Of a stretch of DNA of 63,475 nt, positions 1-7,644 are shown one piece after another; within the stretch, counting starts at the first letter, position 1; every line of letters starts with the position of its first letter. Below the pieces are notes generated by a model. That model was not told the DNA's origin, searched no databases, and saw nothing but the letters and a program-made list of their open reading frames with translations. The position numbers were made by a program, and so were the translations under genes. The DNA is from JBBSZK01 sp964428325 (GTDB taxonomy: Archaea > Nanobdellota > Nanobdellia > Pacearchaeales > GW2011-AR1), in the NCBI GenBank assembly GCA_964428325.1, contig CAYRXU010000003.1, positions 1-63,475 on the forward strand, written 5' to 3'.

Positions 1-908
1 ATCATACCGATCAACACCACGACTGAAGATGACTTAGTGTTTCGTGCGACTAGGTAAGGTCGCATGATGTTATCGATTGTCGATACAATGAGGGCACAAT
101 AGATGGCAAAGCCTACTCCCGCCCCGACATTACCTGATACTATAAGATAGACTGCTGCAGGGATCCAGACAAGCCATGCACCAACCACTGGAAGGATAGC
201 TGCGAAGATAGCAAGTATGGTAAGCAAGAGAGCCCGGGGTACGCCGAAGATAAGCAGACCTACTCCAGTAAGGACTCCTTGCACAATACCGATGATGAAG
301 TTACCGTAGATGACAGAGTTTGTTATTTGTTTGAACTGATGGGCAAAGTATGAGAGTTTATCACGCCTTAGAGGAGAGAGTTCTACGGCGAATTGTTTTA
401 GTTTTTGTGCATCACGTAGAGCGAAGAAGAATACAAAGACAATGACTGCAAAATGAAGAAGTACAGTTGGAAGATTAAGAAGGAAATCTGTTAGTGAAGT
501 GAGAGAGTATGTGCTTACCTTGCCAATAAGGCTAACGAGTGTTGTTGTAAGATCAACTTGTATTTGGGCTGATGTTGTTGGCAAGATAGTGCGCACGAAC
601 GCTGCGACATCAAGCGTCTGAAGGAAATTGAATACGTCAAACATTTGACGTACTATGATTGGCAATAGGAACCAGATTGGAATGAATAGTATCAGCACGA
701 TAAGTATACAGACAGCGAAGGCAGCGGTGTTCTTTTCGCGCAGTACATAAAATGCTGCCTTGAACAGAGGATGGAAGATGTAAGCTAGTACAAGACCGGC
801 TGCTATTGAAAGAAGAATAGGTTTGATGACGATGAATGCTACAACAATGAGAATAAGAACCAATCCAATAGCAGAATAACGCTTAACATCCCGTTCCTTG
901 ATAACCAT
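1..908 (-). CDS. AI-2E family transporter (UPF0118/PerM-like), partial
   Basis: Partial gene: the C-terminus lies beyond the left edge and about 302 codons are visible. The start at 908 lies exactly 21 nt from a TATA box at 930-937. The protein opens with two close hydrophobic segments, has a more polar middle (about residues 90-190), then a hydrophobic block containing LLTILAIFAAILPVVG and ending near VPSIVDNIIRPYLVA. This layout and the IVDNIIRP-type motif are typical of the AI-2E exporter/PerM family, polytopic membrane proteins with varied export substrates. The substrate here cannot be told. It is divergent from the next gene. Confidence 0.85.
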   Translation of the reverse strand, partial: MVIKERDVKRYSAIGLVLILIVVAFIVIKPILLSIAAGLVLAYIFHPLFKAAFYVLREKNTAAFAVCILIVLILFIPIWFLLPIIVRQMFDVFNFLQTLDVAAFVRTILPTTSAQIQVDLTTTLVSLIGKVSTYSLTSLTDFLLNLPTVLLHFAVIVFVFFFALRDAQKLKQFAVELSPLRRDKLSYFAHQFKQITNSVIYGNFIIGIVQGVLTGVGLLIFGVPRALLLTILAIFAAILPVVGAWLVWIPAAVYLIVSGNVGAGVGFAIYCALIVSTIDNIMRPYLVARNTKSSSVVVLIGM

Positions 909-929
909 ATCACTTAGACATATACATTC

Positions 930-937
930 TATATAAA
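930..937 (-). promoter_or_regulatory. TATA box of the AI-2E transporter
   Basis: Reads TTTATATA on the minus strand and is followed by exactly 21 nt before the ATG at 908. Confidence 0.7.
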
Positions 938-965
938 GCTTAGGAACACTTCAAGCGATGTTAGA

Positions 966-973
966 TTTATAAA
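966..973 (+). promoter_or_regulatory. TATA box of the 995 gene
   Basis: TTTATAAA followed by 21 nt and then the ATG at 995, which implies a leaderless transcript. Confidence 0.7.
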
Positions 974-994
974 TTCTCGATAATTGACGACGGT

Positions 995-1696
995 ATGGAT
1001 TGCTTTATTGGTAAGATTTTTCACGGGCATAGTGATGAGCTCGTGCATCTTCAGTTCCAGAAATTCAGCCGTGGAAGTTTTAGAGACAGAGCTCTTGTAA
1101 AGGCCTCTAAGTCTGCTAAGGGTTTTTCCATTGGAACAACAGCAGAATATGCGAATGATCTCGTGAGAGTTGTTGCGCATAAATTGGGCAACAATAGCGC
1201 AGAAGTAAGCGGCGTTGTGGTTTCTACACTTAATCTCAAAGACAAACTTCCATCTACGGGCCTTAAGCAGTTTATGGGAATCAAGCAGTATGTAATTTCT
1301 GGAGCGATGAAGGGAACAGAGATTATCTCTCTACTTGATAACGCCCCTGAAGGTTTCTTTGCACTATCTTTCTCTTTTGGCGACACTATACTGAAAATCA
1401 AACCTAAGGCGCCAAAATCTGCTAAACCTAGCACAAGTGAGAAAGGTCCAAAGGCAGATTTCTGCTCGCTAAAAACGACAGATGAAACTCTAGTAAAAGC
1501 AATTCTCTTTGATGCGCCTGCTACATGGAAATCAATTGAAATCAATCACACATTCAACATCACTGATATCGAGCTTCCTGCAAACGCCAAGACTCCAGAA
1601 GAGTTGAGAAGATTGGCTAAGCGCAAGGGAACGATTGTTCGCAAGAGCGTTATTGACGGTAAAGAGCATGTTTCTGAAAAAGCTTTTGTAGCTTAA
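995..1696 (+). CDS. conserved hypothetical protein (possibly DPANN-specific)
   Basis: A 233-residue soluble-looking protein. The N-terminus (GKIFHGHSDELVHLQFQKFS) looks like a folded, conserved block. A Lys/Pro/Ser-rich linker around residues 134-152 separates it from a C-terminal domain of about 80 residues that includes the charged helix TPEELRRLAKRKGTIVRK. There is no signal peptide and no catalytic motif I can name. The start is supported by the TATA box 21 nt upstream. A GC-rich hairpin follows the stop codon immediately. I recall similar sequences from DPANN genomes but cannot name a family, and no function is proposed. Confidence 0.7.
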   Translation: MDCFIGKIFHGHSDELVHLQFQKFSRGSFRDRALVKASKSAKGFSIGTTAEYANDLVRVVAHKLGNNSAEVSGVVVSTLNLKDKLPSTGLKQFMGIKQYVISGAMKGTEIISLLDNAPEGFFALSFSFGDTILKIKPKAPKSAKPSTSEKGPKADFCSLKTTDETLVKAILFDAPATWKSIEINHTFNITDIELPANAKTPEELRRLAKRKGTIVRKSVIDGKEHVSEKAFVA

Positions 1697-1712
1697 CGCC
1701 TGGTCCGGGCGT
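1696..1712 (+). terminator. GC-rich hairpin after the 995 gene
   Basis: ACGCCT pairs with GGGCGT (one U-G pair) around a 5-nt loop, directly at the stop codon of the upstream gene. It may act as a 3' end or stability element. Its right arm is also part of the 13-nt direct repeat. No T-run follows, so termination is uncertain. Confidence 0.35.
1700..1712. repeat. 13-nt direct repeat, left copy
   Basis: CTGGTCCGGGCGT, identical to 3171-3183. Both copies are followed after 10-12 nt by a [CT]GTAAC motif (1723-1728 and 3192-3197). The two copies bracket the 431-codon gene at 1821-3116. Confidence 0.75.
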
Positions 1713-1763
1713 CTCACACACCTGTAACAGTTAGGATCGCATCCAATCTAAGGTGTATAATAG

Positions 1764-1780
1764 TAACTATATAGTAGTTA
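1764..1780. promoter_or_regulatory. 6-bp inverted repeat upstream of the metallopeptidase-like gene
   Basis: TAACTA and TAGTTA separated by 5 nt, about 12 nt before the TATA box at 1792-1799. The position fits an operator for a dimeric regulator, but the region is AT-rich and such a short repeat could arise by chance. Confidence 0.25.
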
Positions 1781-1791
1781 TATTACAAAGG

Positions 1792-1799
1792 TTTAAAAA
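1792..1799 (+). promoter_or_regulatory. TATA box of the 1821 gene
   Basis: TTTAAAAA followed by exactly 21 nt before the ATG at 1821. Confidence 0.7.
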
Positions 1800-1820
1800 T
1801 ACCGGTTAGCGATAAATTAT

Positions 1821-3116
1821 ATGCTAAATGACAGGACTGAACAAGCATTGAAAGACTCTGAAGGGCTTTTGCGTAGATTGGATCGTGTTGAGAAATTTAC
1901 TACTAAGTACCATATAATGCCTGCACGCGAAGTAGGTCAAATATACGATGCTATGCAGGAGCTAGCAGCTTCTATTCCAGATATTCAACGTCCAACAAGT
2001 CAAGATGAACTTTTACTCGCGGAAGTGAAAAGAAGAATGCAAGGTCAAGCAACTTATCTAGAGCATCAAATAAGTGGAGATCTTTATGATTTCAATACAG
2101 TTACTCAATTATACGGAATACCTGAAGAGGATCTTAAATCTTTAAGACCTTGGTTAGAACAGAACAAAGAGAAAAATCAAGAGGCAATTGAAGATTTATT
2201 TAAATCAAAAGATATGGTAGAATATGAATTGCCTTTATCTGGAGATATTCCAAGCATCCGCAGACAAGCAGAAGAAGTTGCTGGGGCGCATATTGAAAGG
2301 TATCATAGATCTATCAGCAAGTTATTGCAAGGATTAACTAAAACCGGAGAATTTGCAAGAGACGTGCACATTCATCCAAGCACAGTTGACAGATCTTATT
2401 TTAATCATGTAACAAATAAAGTGGGAATAAGTATTGAAGGAATATTATTTGGAAAGGAAGATGGCACGTTGGGTTTGAGAGAAGGAGAACTAATAAGACT
2501 ATACGGCCATGAAGGAATGGGGCATGCTCTTAATTGGGCCATAACTCGTGCTGGCGGACTACCTTATTTACTAACTGATGGTTCAAACTTTACTGAGGCA
2601 ACAGCAGAATCTGTAGCCCAATTTTATGAAAAACAATTACTAGAAGACTTGAGAAACTCAACTGAAACTCAAAAAGCATTAGACATAGAACATAGGTTTC
2701 CTGTAATTTATCAAGAAGCAAAAGACAGAGAGCAACTTAACGAATATAATAAAAGAATAAGTTGGTATGCTATTGGCGTTTTAGCAGATAAATCGTTAGG
2801 CGATCCAAAAGACCCTGCAGTCTTGAGAAAAAAGATTGAGAAGTTGGCTGAAGTGGCAGTTACCAGATCAGGTATTGCATCATGGGTGGAGAGCAAAAAA
2901 GATGAATTCGACTCCCAAGGAAATCTAAGTCCTAAAATAGTTGGGGAATTAAGATACTGCGCTCAGCCGGTACCGAGAGCGCTCGATGAGTTCGCTAAGA
3001 GAGGAATGTCTTATGACGGAAAAGACAGAAGTTACATAGATTCTACATTGTTAAGAGGTTTATGGACGCCTCAAGGTTTTGTAGATAATGCTAGATTAAG
3101 AGCAGAAAGTAAGTAA
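1821..3116 (+). CDS. putative metallopeptidase-like protein with an HExxxH motif
   Basis: A 431-residue, helix-rich, mostly charged protein with no signal peptide or membrane segment. Around residues 229-239 it reads GHEGMGHALNW: His230-Glu231 and His235, a gluzincin-like zinc site but with one residue more than the standard HExxH. About 24 residues downstream, FTEATAESVAQFYE offers acidic residues (Glu259, Glu263) that could be the third ligand, as in carboxypeptidase- or DUF885-like enzymes. The gene is richer in TTA, CTA and other A/T-ending codons than the neighbouring ribosomal genes. It has its own leaderless promoter and is bracketed by 13-nt direct repeats, which suggests an acquired gene. 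Function is inferred only from the motif. Confidence 0.6.
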   Translation: MLNDRTEQALKDSEGLLRRLDRVEKFTTKYHIMPAREVGQIYDAMQELAASIPDIQRPTSQDELLLAEVKRRMQGQATYLEHQISGDLYDFNTVTQLYGIPEEDLKSLRPWLEQNKEKNQEAIEDLFKSKDMVEYELPLSGDIPSIRRQAEEVAGAHIERYHRSISKLLQGLTKTGEFARDVHIHPSTVDRSYFNHVTNKVGISIEGILFGKEDGTLGLREGELIRLYGHEGMGHALNWAITRAGGLPYLLTDGSNFTEATAESVAQFYEKQLLEDLRNSTETQKALDIEHRFPVIYQEAKDREQLNEYNKRISWYAIGVLADKSLGDPKDPAVLRKKIEKLAEVAVTRSGIASWVESKKDEFDSQGNLSPKIVGELRYCAQPVPRALDEFAKRGMSYDGKDRSYIDSTLLRGLWTPQGFVDNARLRAESK

Positions 3117-3170
3117 CACCAACTTTCTATTTATTTCATGGGCATTCGTCTGTACAGTTGGGTTATCAAT

Positions 3171-3183
3171 CTGGTCCGGGCGT
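3171..3183. repeat. 13-nt direct repeat, right copy
   Basis: CTGGTCCGGGCGT, identical to 1700-1712. It lies just upstream of the uL3 operon TATA box. With its downstream CCCGTAACC it can also form a bulged stem with the GGTTA at 3162-3166. Confidence 0.75.
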
Positions 3184-3198
3184 TTGACTCCCGTAACC

Positions 3199-3206
3199 TT
3201 TATATA
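3199..3206 (+). promoter_or_regulatory. TATA box of the ribosomal-protein operon
   Basis: TTTATATA. Applying the 21-nt spacing seen at the other promoters puts the transcription start at about 3228, 137 nt before the uL3 start codon. Confidence 0.7.
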
Positions 3207-3227
3207 CCATCAAAATAAGAAAATGTT

Positions 3228-3364
3228 GTAGAATCTGAGGAGCTGATAACTCTCCGGATAAGTAGATTAGTAGGACACGGAAACATCTGCCGAAAGCGGC
3301 GATGGTAGAGTTGCACCATTCTGTAAGCGTAGAGCTTGCACTTAAATTACAAACACATACACAC
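3228..3364 (+). promoter_or_regulatory. structured 5' leader of the uL3 operon (candidate cis-regulatory RNA)
   Basis: Non-coding leader with several possible hairpins. (1) AATCT 3232-3236 with AGATT 3264-3268, enclosing GGAG 3239-3242 with CTCC 3252-3255. (2) GCCG 3289-3292 with CGGC 3297-3300, extended past one bulge by CATC 3284-3287 with GATG 3301-3304. (3) GATGGT 3301-3306 with ACCATT 3315-3320, which competes with the outer part of hairpin 2. (4) TGTAAGC 3322-3328 with GCTTGCA 3334-3340, loop GTAGA. An imperfect direct repeat GTAGAG(C)TTGCAC occurs at 3305-3316 and 3329-3341. Most other promoters here give no leader at all. An autoregulatory site for a ribosomal protein or a separate small RNA are both possible. 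Confidence 0.5.
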
Positions 3365-4291
3365 ATGGGAGGACATCAACCGAGATTTGGAAGCCTACAG
3401 TATTGGCCACGTAAGCGTGCAGCGAAGTCTGTGCCACAGGTTAATTGGGATGCGGTTAAGGGTGATGGAATTCTAGGATTGATTGCATTCAAGGTTGGCA
3501 TGGGCAAGGCCATTGTACGTGATAAGACTGAGAAATCATTGACTTTGAACAAGAAGGTTGCTATGCCCGTTACTATTCTTGAAGTTCCTAAGATGAAGCT
3601 ATTTTCCGTTCGATTTTACAAGCAGGGCATTGTTATGAGGGACGTTATTGTTTCCCATGATAAGGAGCTCAAACACGTGCTTCGAGTTCCAAAGCAGCTT
3701 CACGAGTTCAAAGCTCCTGAAGGATATGATGAGATTAGAGTTATTGCTTACCCTGTTATGAAGGACATGTTCAAGAAGACACCTCCGATGGTAGAGCTTC
3801 TAGTGAGGGGCGCTAACGCTCTTGAGACAGTTAAGAGTTGGATTGGCAAGGAATTGAGCATGAAGGACATTATGAAGTGGGATTTGCTTGATTTGAGAGG
3901 CTTGACAAGAGGAAAGGGCCTTGTTGGTCCTGTTAAGCGATTCGGAATCACATACAAGTCACATAAGTCTGAAAAGGGAGTCAAGAGACCAGGAAGCTTG
4001 GGTCCATGGCATCCTGCTAGAGTCACCTTTAGAGTTTCACAAGCCGGTCAGCTTGGTATGTTCACACGTGTTCAGTATAATATCAAGCCAGTTACGCATG
4101 GAAATGTTGCACAGGGTCCAATTGCAGCCACACATGGCTTCAAGCACTACGGCCCAATTGCAGGAGATTATGTTATTGTTGAAGGAAGTGTTCAGGGTCC
4201 TCCAAAGAGAGAGATCGTTATCACTCCAGCACTCAGACCTACAAAGAAGACAGCTAAGAAGAAATACGAATTTGCGGAGTTGCACCTATGA
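3365..4291 (+). CDS. rpl3: 50S ribosomal protein uL3
   Basis: 308 residues. The start at 3365 gives the N-terminus MGGHQPRFGSLQYWPRKRA, close to the MG-RPRRGSL-YWPRKRA beginning of archaeal uL3. An in-frame ATG at 3302 would encode 21 extra residues from the hairpin-rich leader and is rejected. The family signature region FRVSQAGQLGMFTRVQYN is present near residues 220-240. First gene of the operon; its stop overlaps the uL4 start by 4 nt (ATGA). It binds 23S rRNA near the peptidyl transferase centre and is an early assembly protein. Confidence 0.97.
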   Translation: MGGHQPRFGSLQYWPRKRAAKSVPQVNWDAVKGDGILGLIAFKVGMGKAIVRDKTEKSLTLNKKVAMPVTILEVPKMKLFSVRFYKQGIVMRDVIVSHDKELKHVLRVPKQLHEFKAPEGYDEIRVIAYPVMKDMFKKTPPMVELLVRGANALETVKSWIGKELSMKDIMKWDLLDLRGLTRGKGLVGPVKRFGITYKSHKSEKGVKRPGSLGPWHPARVTFRVSQAGQLGMFTRVQYNIKPVTHGNVAQGPIAATHGFKHYGPIAGDYVIVEGSVQGPPKREIVITPALRPTKKTAKKKYEFAELHL

Positions 4292-5052
4292 AAGTAGCAT
4301 TGTATAGTGTTGATGGAATGAAGAAGGGCGAGGTAGAATTACCAGCAGTATTTTCAAGTGAAGTTCGTGAAGATATCGTTGCTAAGTGCGTTGAAGCTGA
4401 GCGCGAATGGCAACCTTACGGCACTGATCCAAGAGCTGGAAGACGACACGTAGCGTCCGGTATTATCAGCCACAAGCGTCATGACTGGAAAGGTCAGTAC
4501 GGTCGTGGTATGTCAAGAGTTCCACGTAAAGTCATCTGGCGCAGAGGAACGCAATTCAATTGGGTTGGCGCAGAAGTTTCAGGCACTAGAGGAGGCCGAA
4601 GACCACATGGACCAAAGTCAATCACAAACAGAGACAAGAAGATAAATGACAAGGAATATGCACGCGCATTGAGTTCTGCATTGGCTGCAACAACACACAA
4701 GAAGTACAGCGAAGCTCGGTATAGCAGCATCAAGGAAATGCCAATTATGTTGCCGATCGTTCTATCAATCCCTGCCCAAGTTAAGGCTAAGCAGATGATG
4801 AACTTCTTTGACAAAATTAAGCTTTCAGATCTTGCGGTTAAAGACAAGGCCGTTCGAGCCGGTAAAGGCAAGAGCAGATCACGAAAGTACAAGTCAAATG
4901 CTGGAGCACTTGTTGTTATCGGTGCTAAAGAAAAGTTGAGCGTTACTGGTGTTGATGTTAAGCATGTTCGCGATTTGAGCGTTAGCGATCTTTACCCATT
5001 GGGGAGAATTACTGTTTTCAGCGAGCATGCATTGCAGGAGATGAAACAATGA
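4288..5052 (+). CDS. rpl4: 50S ribosomal protein uL4
   Basis: 254 residues. The long basic loop that reaches the peptide exit tunnel is recognisable at about residues 70-115 (RGMSRVPRKVIWRRGTQF, then GTRGGRRPHGPK). The start overlaps the uL3 stop and the stop overlaps the uL23 start, both ATGA, which indicates coupled translation. Ordinary archaeal length. Confidence 0.97.
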   Translation: MKVALYSVDGMKKGEVELPAVFSSEVREDIVAKCVEAEREWQPYGTDPRAGRRHVASGIISHKRHDWKGQYGRGMSRVPRKVIWRRGTQFNWVGAEVSGTRGGRRPHGPKSITNRDKKINDKEYARALSSALAATTHKKYSEARYSSIKEMPIMLPIVLSIPAQVKAKQMMNFFDKIKLSDLAVKDKAVRAGKGKSRSRKYKSNAGALVVIGAKEKLSVTGVDVKHVRDLSVSDLYPLGRITVFSEHALQEMKQ

Positions 5053-5291
5053 ACTTCAGACCTGTAACAACTGAAAAGGCAGTGAAGCTTATCGATCTTG
5101 AGAACACGCTTGTGTTTGAGTTTGGTCGCAAGGACAGAAAGGAAGATATGAAGGTCGTCATGGAGAAAATGTTCAATGTCAAAGTAGACAGCATCAGAAC
5201 ACTTATGCGCAGCAACCGAAAATTCGCCTATGTGCGACTCGCCAAGAGTCACAAGGCAGCAGATGTTGCAACTAAACTAGGACTAATATAA
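5049..5291 (+). CDS. rpl23: 50S ribosomal protein uL23
   Basis: 80 residues, the usual compact archaeal form. It begins MNFRPVTTEKAVKLIDLENT and ends with the conserved type of block AYVRLAKSHKAADVATKLGLI around the last 22 residues. It lies at the tunnel exit of the large subunit and is a docking site for SRP and the Sec channel. Start overlaps the uL4 stop (ATGA). Confidence 0.96.
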   Translation: MNFRPVTTEKAVKLIDLENTLVFEFGRKDRKEDMKVVMEKMFNVKVDSIRTLMRSNRKFAYVRLAKSHKAADVATKLGLI

Positions 5292-5295
5292 CAAT

Positions 5296-5988
5296 ATGGG
5301 AAAACGAATTATTTCACAGGCACGAGGTAAGGGAAGTCTCTCCTACCGAGTACGCAAGCAAGCGTACGTTTACCGAGTAGGCTATCCTCCTGTTCAAGGT
5401 GTTGGTAGAGTTATTGCGCTACTACATTCACCTGCCCACTCAGCCCCACTATTGCAAGTTCAAGTTGGTAACACGACATTCTACAACTCTGCATTCGCAG
5501 GCGCGATTGAAGGACAGAATATTGTTCTTGGTAATGAGATCAAGGAAGGAAACGTTGTTGCTTTGAAGGATATTCCAGTCGCTACATCTGTGTACAATGT
5601 TGAGTTGAACCCAGGAGATGGTGGGAAGATGGTAAGAACAGCTGGTTCGAGCGCAACTATTGTGAAGCTTTACGACCACAATAAAGTGGGCGTTATGACT
5701 CCTCAAAAGAGAGAGATTATTCTTGATGGTAACTGCCGAGCAACTATCGGAGTTATCGCCGGTCACGGAAGAAAGTTGAAACCATTCATCACAGCAGGTA
5801 GAAAGCATTATAAGATGAAGGCACGCGGCAAGCTCTGGCCACGCACATCTGCAGTTAAGATGAACGCAATCGACCATCCATTCGGATCAGGTAGAGGAAA
5901 GCGTATCAAGTCCAAGATCGCCAAGCGATGGGCTCCTGCCGGACGTCGCGTAGGTCACTTATCACCAAGGAGAACAGGTAGAAGATGA
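5296..5988 (+). CDS. rpl2: 50S ribosomal protein uL2
   Basis: 230 residues. N-terminus MGKRIISQARGKGSLSYRVR and the C-terminal DHPFGSGRGKR block around residues 195-206 are family hallmarks; the His of DHP corresponds to the conserved histidine near the peptidyl transferase centre. Four nt separate it from uL23 and its stop overlaps the uS19 start by 4 nt. Confidence 0.97.
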   Translation: MGKRIISQARGKGSLSYRVRKQAYVYRVGYPPVQGVGRVIALLHSPAHSAPLLQVQVGNTTFYNSAFAGAIEGQNIVLGNEIKEGNVVALKDIPVATSVYNVELNPGDGGKMVRTAGSSATIVKLYDHNKVGVMTPQKREIILDGNCRATIGVIAGHGRKLKPFITAGRKHYKMKARGKLWPRTSAVKMNAIDHPFGSGRGKRIKSKIAKRWAPAGRRVGHLSPRRTGRR

Positions 5989-6389
5989 GCATCGAAGTAG
6001 CACTCAAAGTAAAAGAAGAAAAGTATCGTGGCAAGCAGCTAGCGCACCTGAAGAGCTTGAATGTACGAGAAGTTGCACAATTCTTGCCTTCACGAAGCCG
6101 AAGAACATTGCTCCGACACTTCGATCTTGCTGAAAAGTTCGTACGTGAAGCTGAAGAGAAAGAAAAGCGTAAGAAGAAGATCAGAACACACTTGCGTGAT
6201 TTGGTTATTGTGCCGCACTTGGTTGGCAAGACTATTGAAGTTCATAACGGAAAGACATTCGAACCAGTTATAGTAACAGTTGAAATGATTGGACATCGTC
6301 TTGGTGAGTTCGCTATGACTCGCAAGCGCGTAACACACTCCGCAGCCGGTATTGGAGCAACCAAGAGCTCGAAGACATTGAAGAAGTAA
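5985..6389 (+). CDS. rps19: 30S ribosomal protein uS19
   Basis: 134 residues. The C-terminal half (HLVGKTIEVHNGKTFEPV, then GHRLGEFAMTRKRVTHSAAG) is the conserved uS19 core that contacts the head of 16S rRNA. The archaeal N-terminal extension is present (RSRRTLLRHFDL around residues 37-48). ATGA overlap with uL2. Confidence 0.96.
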   Translation: MSIEVALKVKEEKYRGKQLAHLKSLNVREVAQFLPSRSRRTLLRHFDLAEKFVREAEEKEKRKKKIRTHLRDLVIVPHLVGKTIEVHNGKTFEPVIVTVEMIGHRLGEFAMTRKRVTHSAAGIGATKSSKTLKK

Positions 6390-6390
6390 C

Positions 6391-6951
6391 ATGACAGAAA
6401 GACCTACAAACACACAAACTGATAAGCAACACAAGGTAGCAGCGCCTACTTCACACAGCAACGCACCTGTTCAAGCCAAGCATGAAGAGCAAAAGAAGAG
6501 CGAGGCTAAAGTTGAGGAAAAGAAACATGAAGAGAAGAAGCATGCTCCGAAGAAGGAAGAAGTAAGTGCTACTGGAGTAAACTTGAACGCTTCTTTGAAA
6601 CATAGCATGGCAGTATCAAAGTTCATCAAGGGTATGAAGATTGAGCAGGCCATTGAGCAGCTAACTCTGGTAACACAAAAGAGACGCGCTGTTCCAATGA
6701 GAGGCGAAATCCCACACAGACATGGAAACATCATGGCAGGACGTTATCCTATAAACACATCAAATGAGATCATTAGTGTTTTGAAGACACTGCGAGGCAA
6801 TTGCGTTGCTCATGGTCTCTCACTTGAGAAGGCCCGTATTACATTCGCATCACCAAGCTGGGCTGCGCGACCACAGCGACGCGGTGGACGTCTAGGAAAG
6901 AGATTGCACATAGTTATTAAAGCTAGGGAGGTAGCAGTGAAGAATGGATGA
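6391..6951 (+). CDS. rpl22: 50S ribosomal protein uL22 with a long charged N-terminal extension
   Basis: 186 residues. The uL22 fold begins near residue 60 (VNLNASLKHSMAVSKFIKGM) and runs to the basic beta-hairpin GRYPINTSNEIISVLKT, HGLSLEKARITFASPSW and the C-terminus. Residues 1-58 are an added low-complexity tail rich in Lys, Glu, His, Pro and Ala (for example KSEAKVEEKKHEEKKH) that ordinary archaeal uL22 lacks. The first ATG follows the uS19 stop by 1 nt, so the extension is probably translated. The stop overlaps uS3 by 8 nt. Confidence 0.94.
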   Translation: MTERPTNTQTDKQHKVAAPTSHSNAPVQAKHEEQKKSEAKVEEKKHEEKKHAPKKEEVSATGVNLNASLKHSMAVSKFIKGMKIEQAIEQLTLVTQKRRAVPMRGEIPHRHGNIMAGRYPINTSNEIISVLKTLRGNCVAHGLSLEKARITFASPSWAARPQRRGGRLGKRLHIVIKAREVAVKNG

Positions 6952-7642
6952 GAAAAAATTCGTTAAATTGAAAGAAGAAGAACTTGAGGTACGCGAGTAT
7001 ATCAAGAACTCACTTGGAAAAGGACGCATCAGTGAAGTTGCTATCGAGTATACGCCTGTTGGAGAGAAGATTATTGTTTCAACAAACCGACCAGGAATGG
7101 TTATTGGTTCACGTGGTGACAAGATCAATGAATTGACTTACGTTTTGAAGAAGAGATTCAAGTTGGACAATCCGCACATTGAAATCAGAGACATTCCACA
7201 GCCATTGTTTGATGCACAGCTTGTTGCAGATGATATTGCTATCAGCCTTGAGAGAAAAGGATCATTGAAATTCAAGCCAATTGCTTACAGAACACTTGAA
7301 GCTGTTATGAAGGCCGGTGCTCTTGGAGCTGAACTTGTATTGTCTGGAAAGTTGCCAAGCGATAGAGCTAAGAGTTGGAGATTTGCACAAGGCTACTTGA
7401 AGAAGACAGGCGATCCTGCTAAGGTTGTAAGATGTGCTATGGCCCAGGCCAAGACAATGGCAGGAGTTATCGGTATCCAAGTTAGAATCCTTCCGCCAGA
7501 TGCAAAGATCCATGACAAGATCACAATTGATGAGGCATTGCTCAACACGCTCAAAGCTCAGGCGCATGCACTCCATAACGCTCCTGTTCATGTTAAAGAA
7601 GAAAAACCTGCGAAGAAGAAAGCTTCGCGTAAGGAGAAATAA
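6944..7642 (+). CDS. rps3: 30S ribosomal protein uS3
   Basis: 232 residues. The type II KH domain near residues 15-100 carries the GxxG loop in RPGMVIGSRGDKINEL. The C-terminal domain (GAELVLSGKLPSDRAKSWRF and GVIGIQVRILPPDAKIHDK) is typical. A Lys/Ala/Glu-rich tail ends the protein. It lines the mRNA entry channel of the small subunit. Overlaps the end of uL22. Confidence 0.97.
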   Translation: MDEKKFVKLKEEELEVREYIKNSLGKGRISEVAIEYTPVGEKIIVSTNRPGMVIGSRGDKINELTYVLKKRFKLDNPHIEIRDIPQPLFDAQLVADDIAISLERKGSLKFKPIAYRTLEAVMKAGALGAELVLSGKLPSDRAKSWRFAQGYLKKTGDPAKVVRCAMAQAKTMAGVIGIQVRILPPDAKIHDKITIDEALLNTLKAQAHALHNAPVHVKEEKPAKKKASRKEK

Positions 7643-7644
7643 CT

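Noticed and set aside
1696..1728. tRNA or tRNA-fragment attachment site
   Set aside because: The GGTCCGGGCG repeat does not fit a T arm or acceptor stem, no cloverleaf can be drawn and no integrase is nearby.
3302..3364. 21-codon N-terminal extension of uL3
   Set aside because: It is read from the hairpin-rich leader, has no counterpart in the family, and the normal archaeal uL3 N-terminus starts at 3365.
3921..4307. 128-codon frame overlapping the end of uL3
   Set aside because: It is an alternative-frame shadow of uL3 with low-complexity composition and no promoter or ribosome-binding site.
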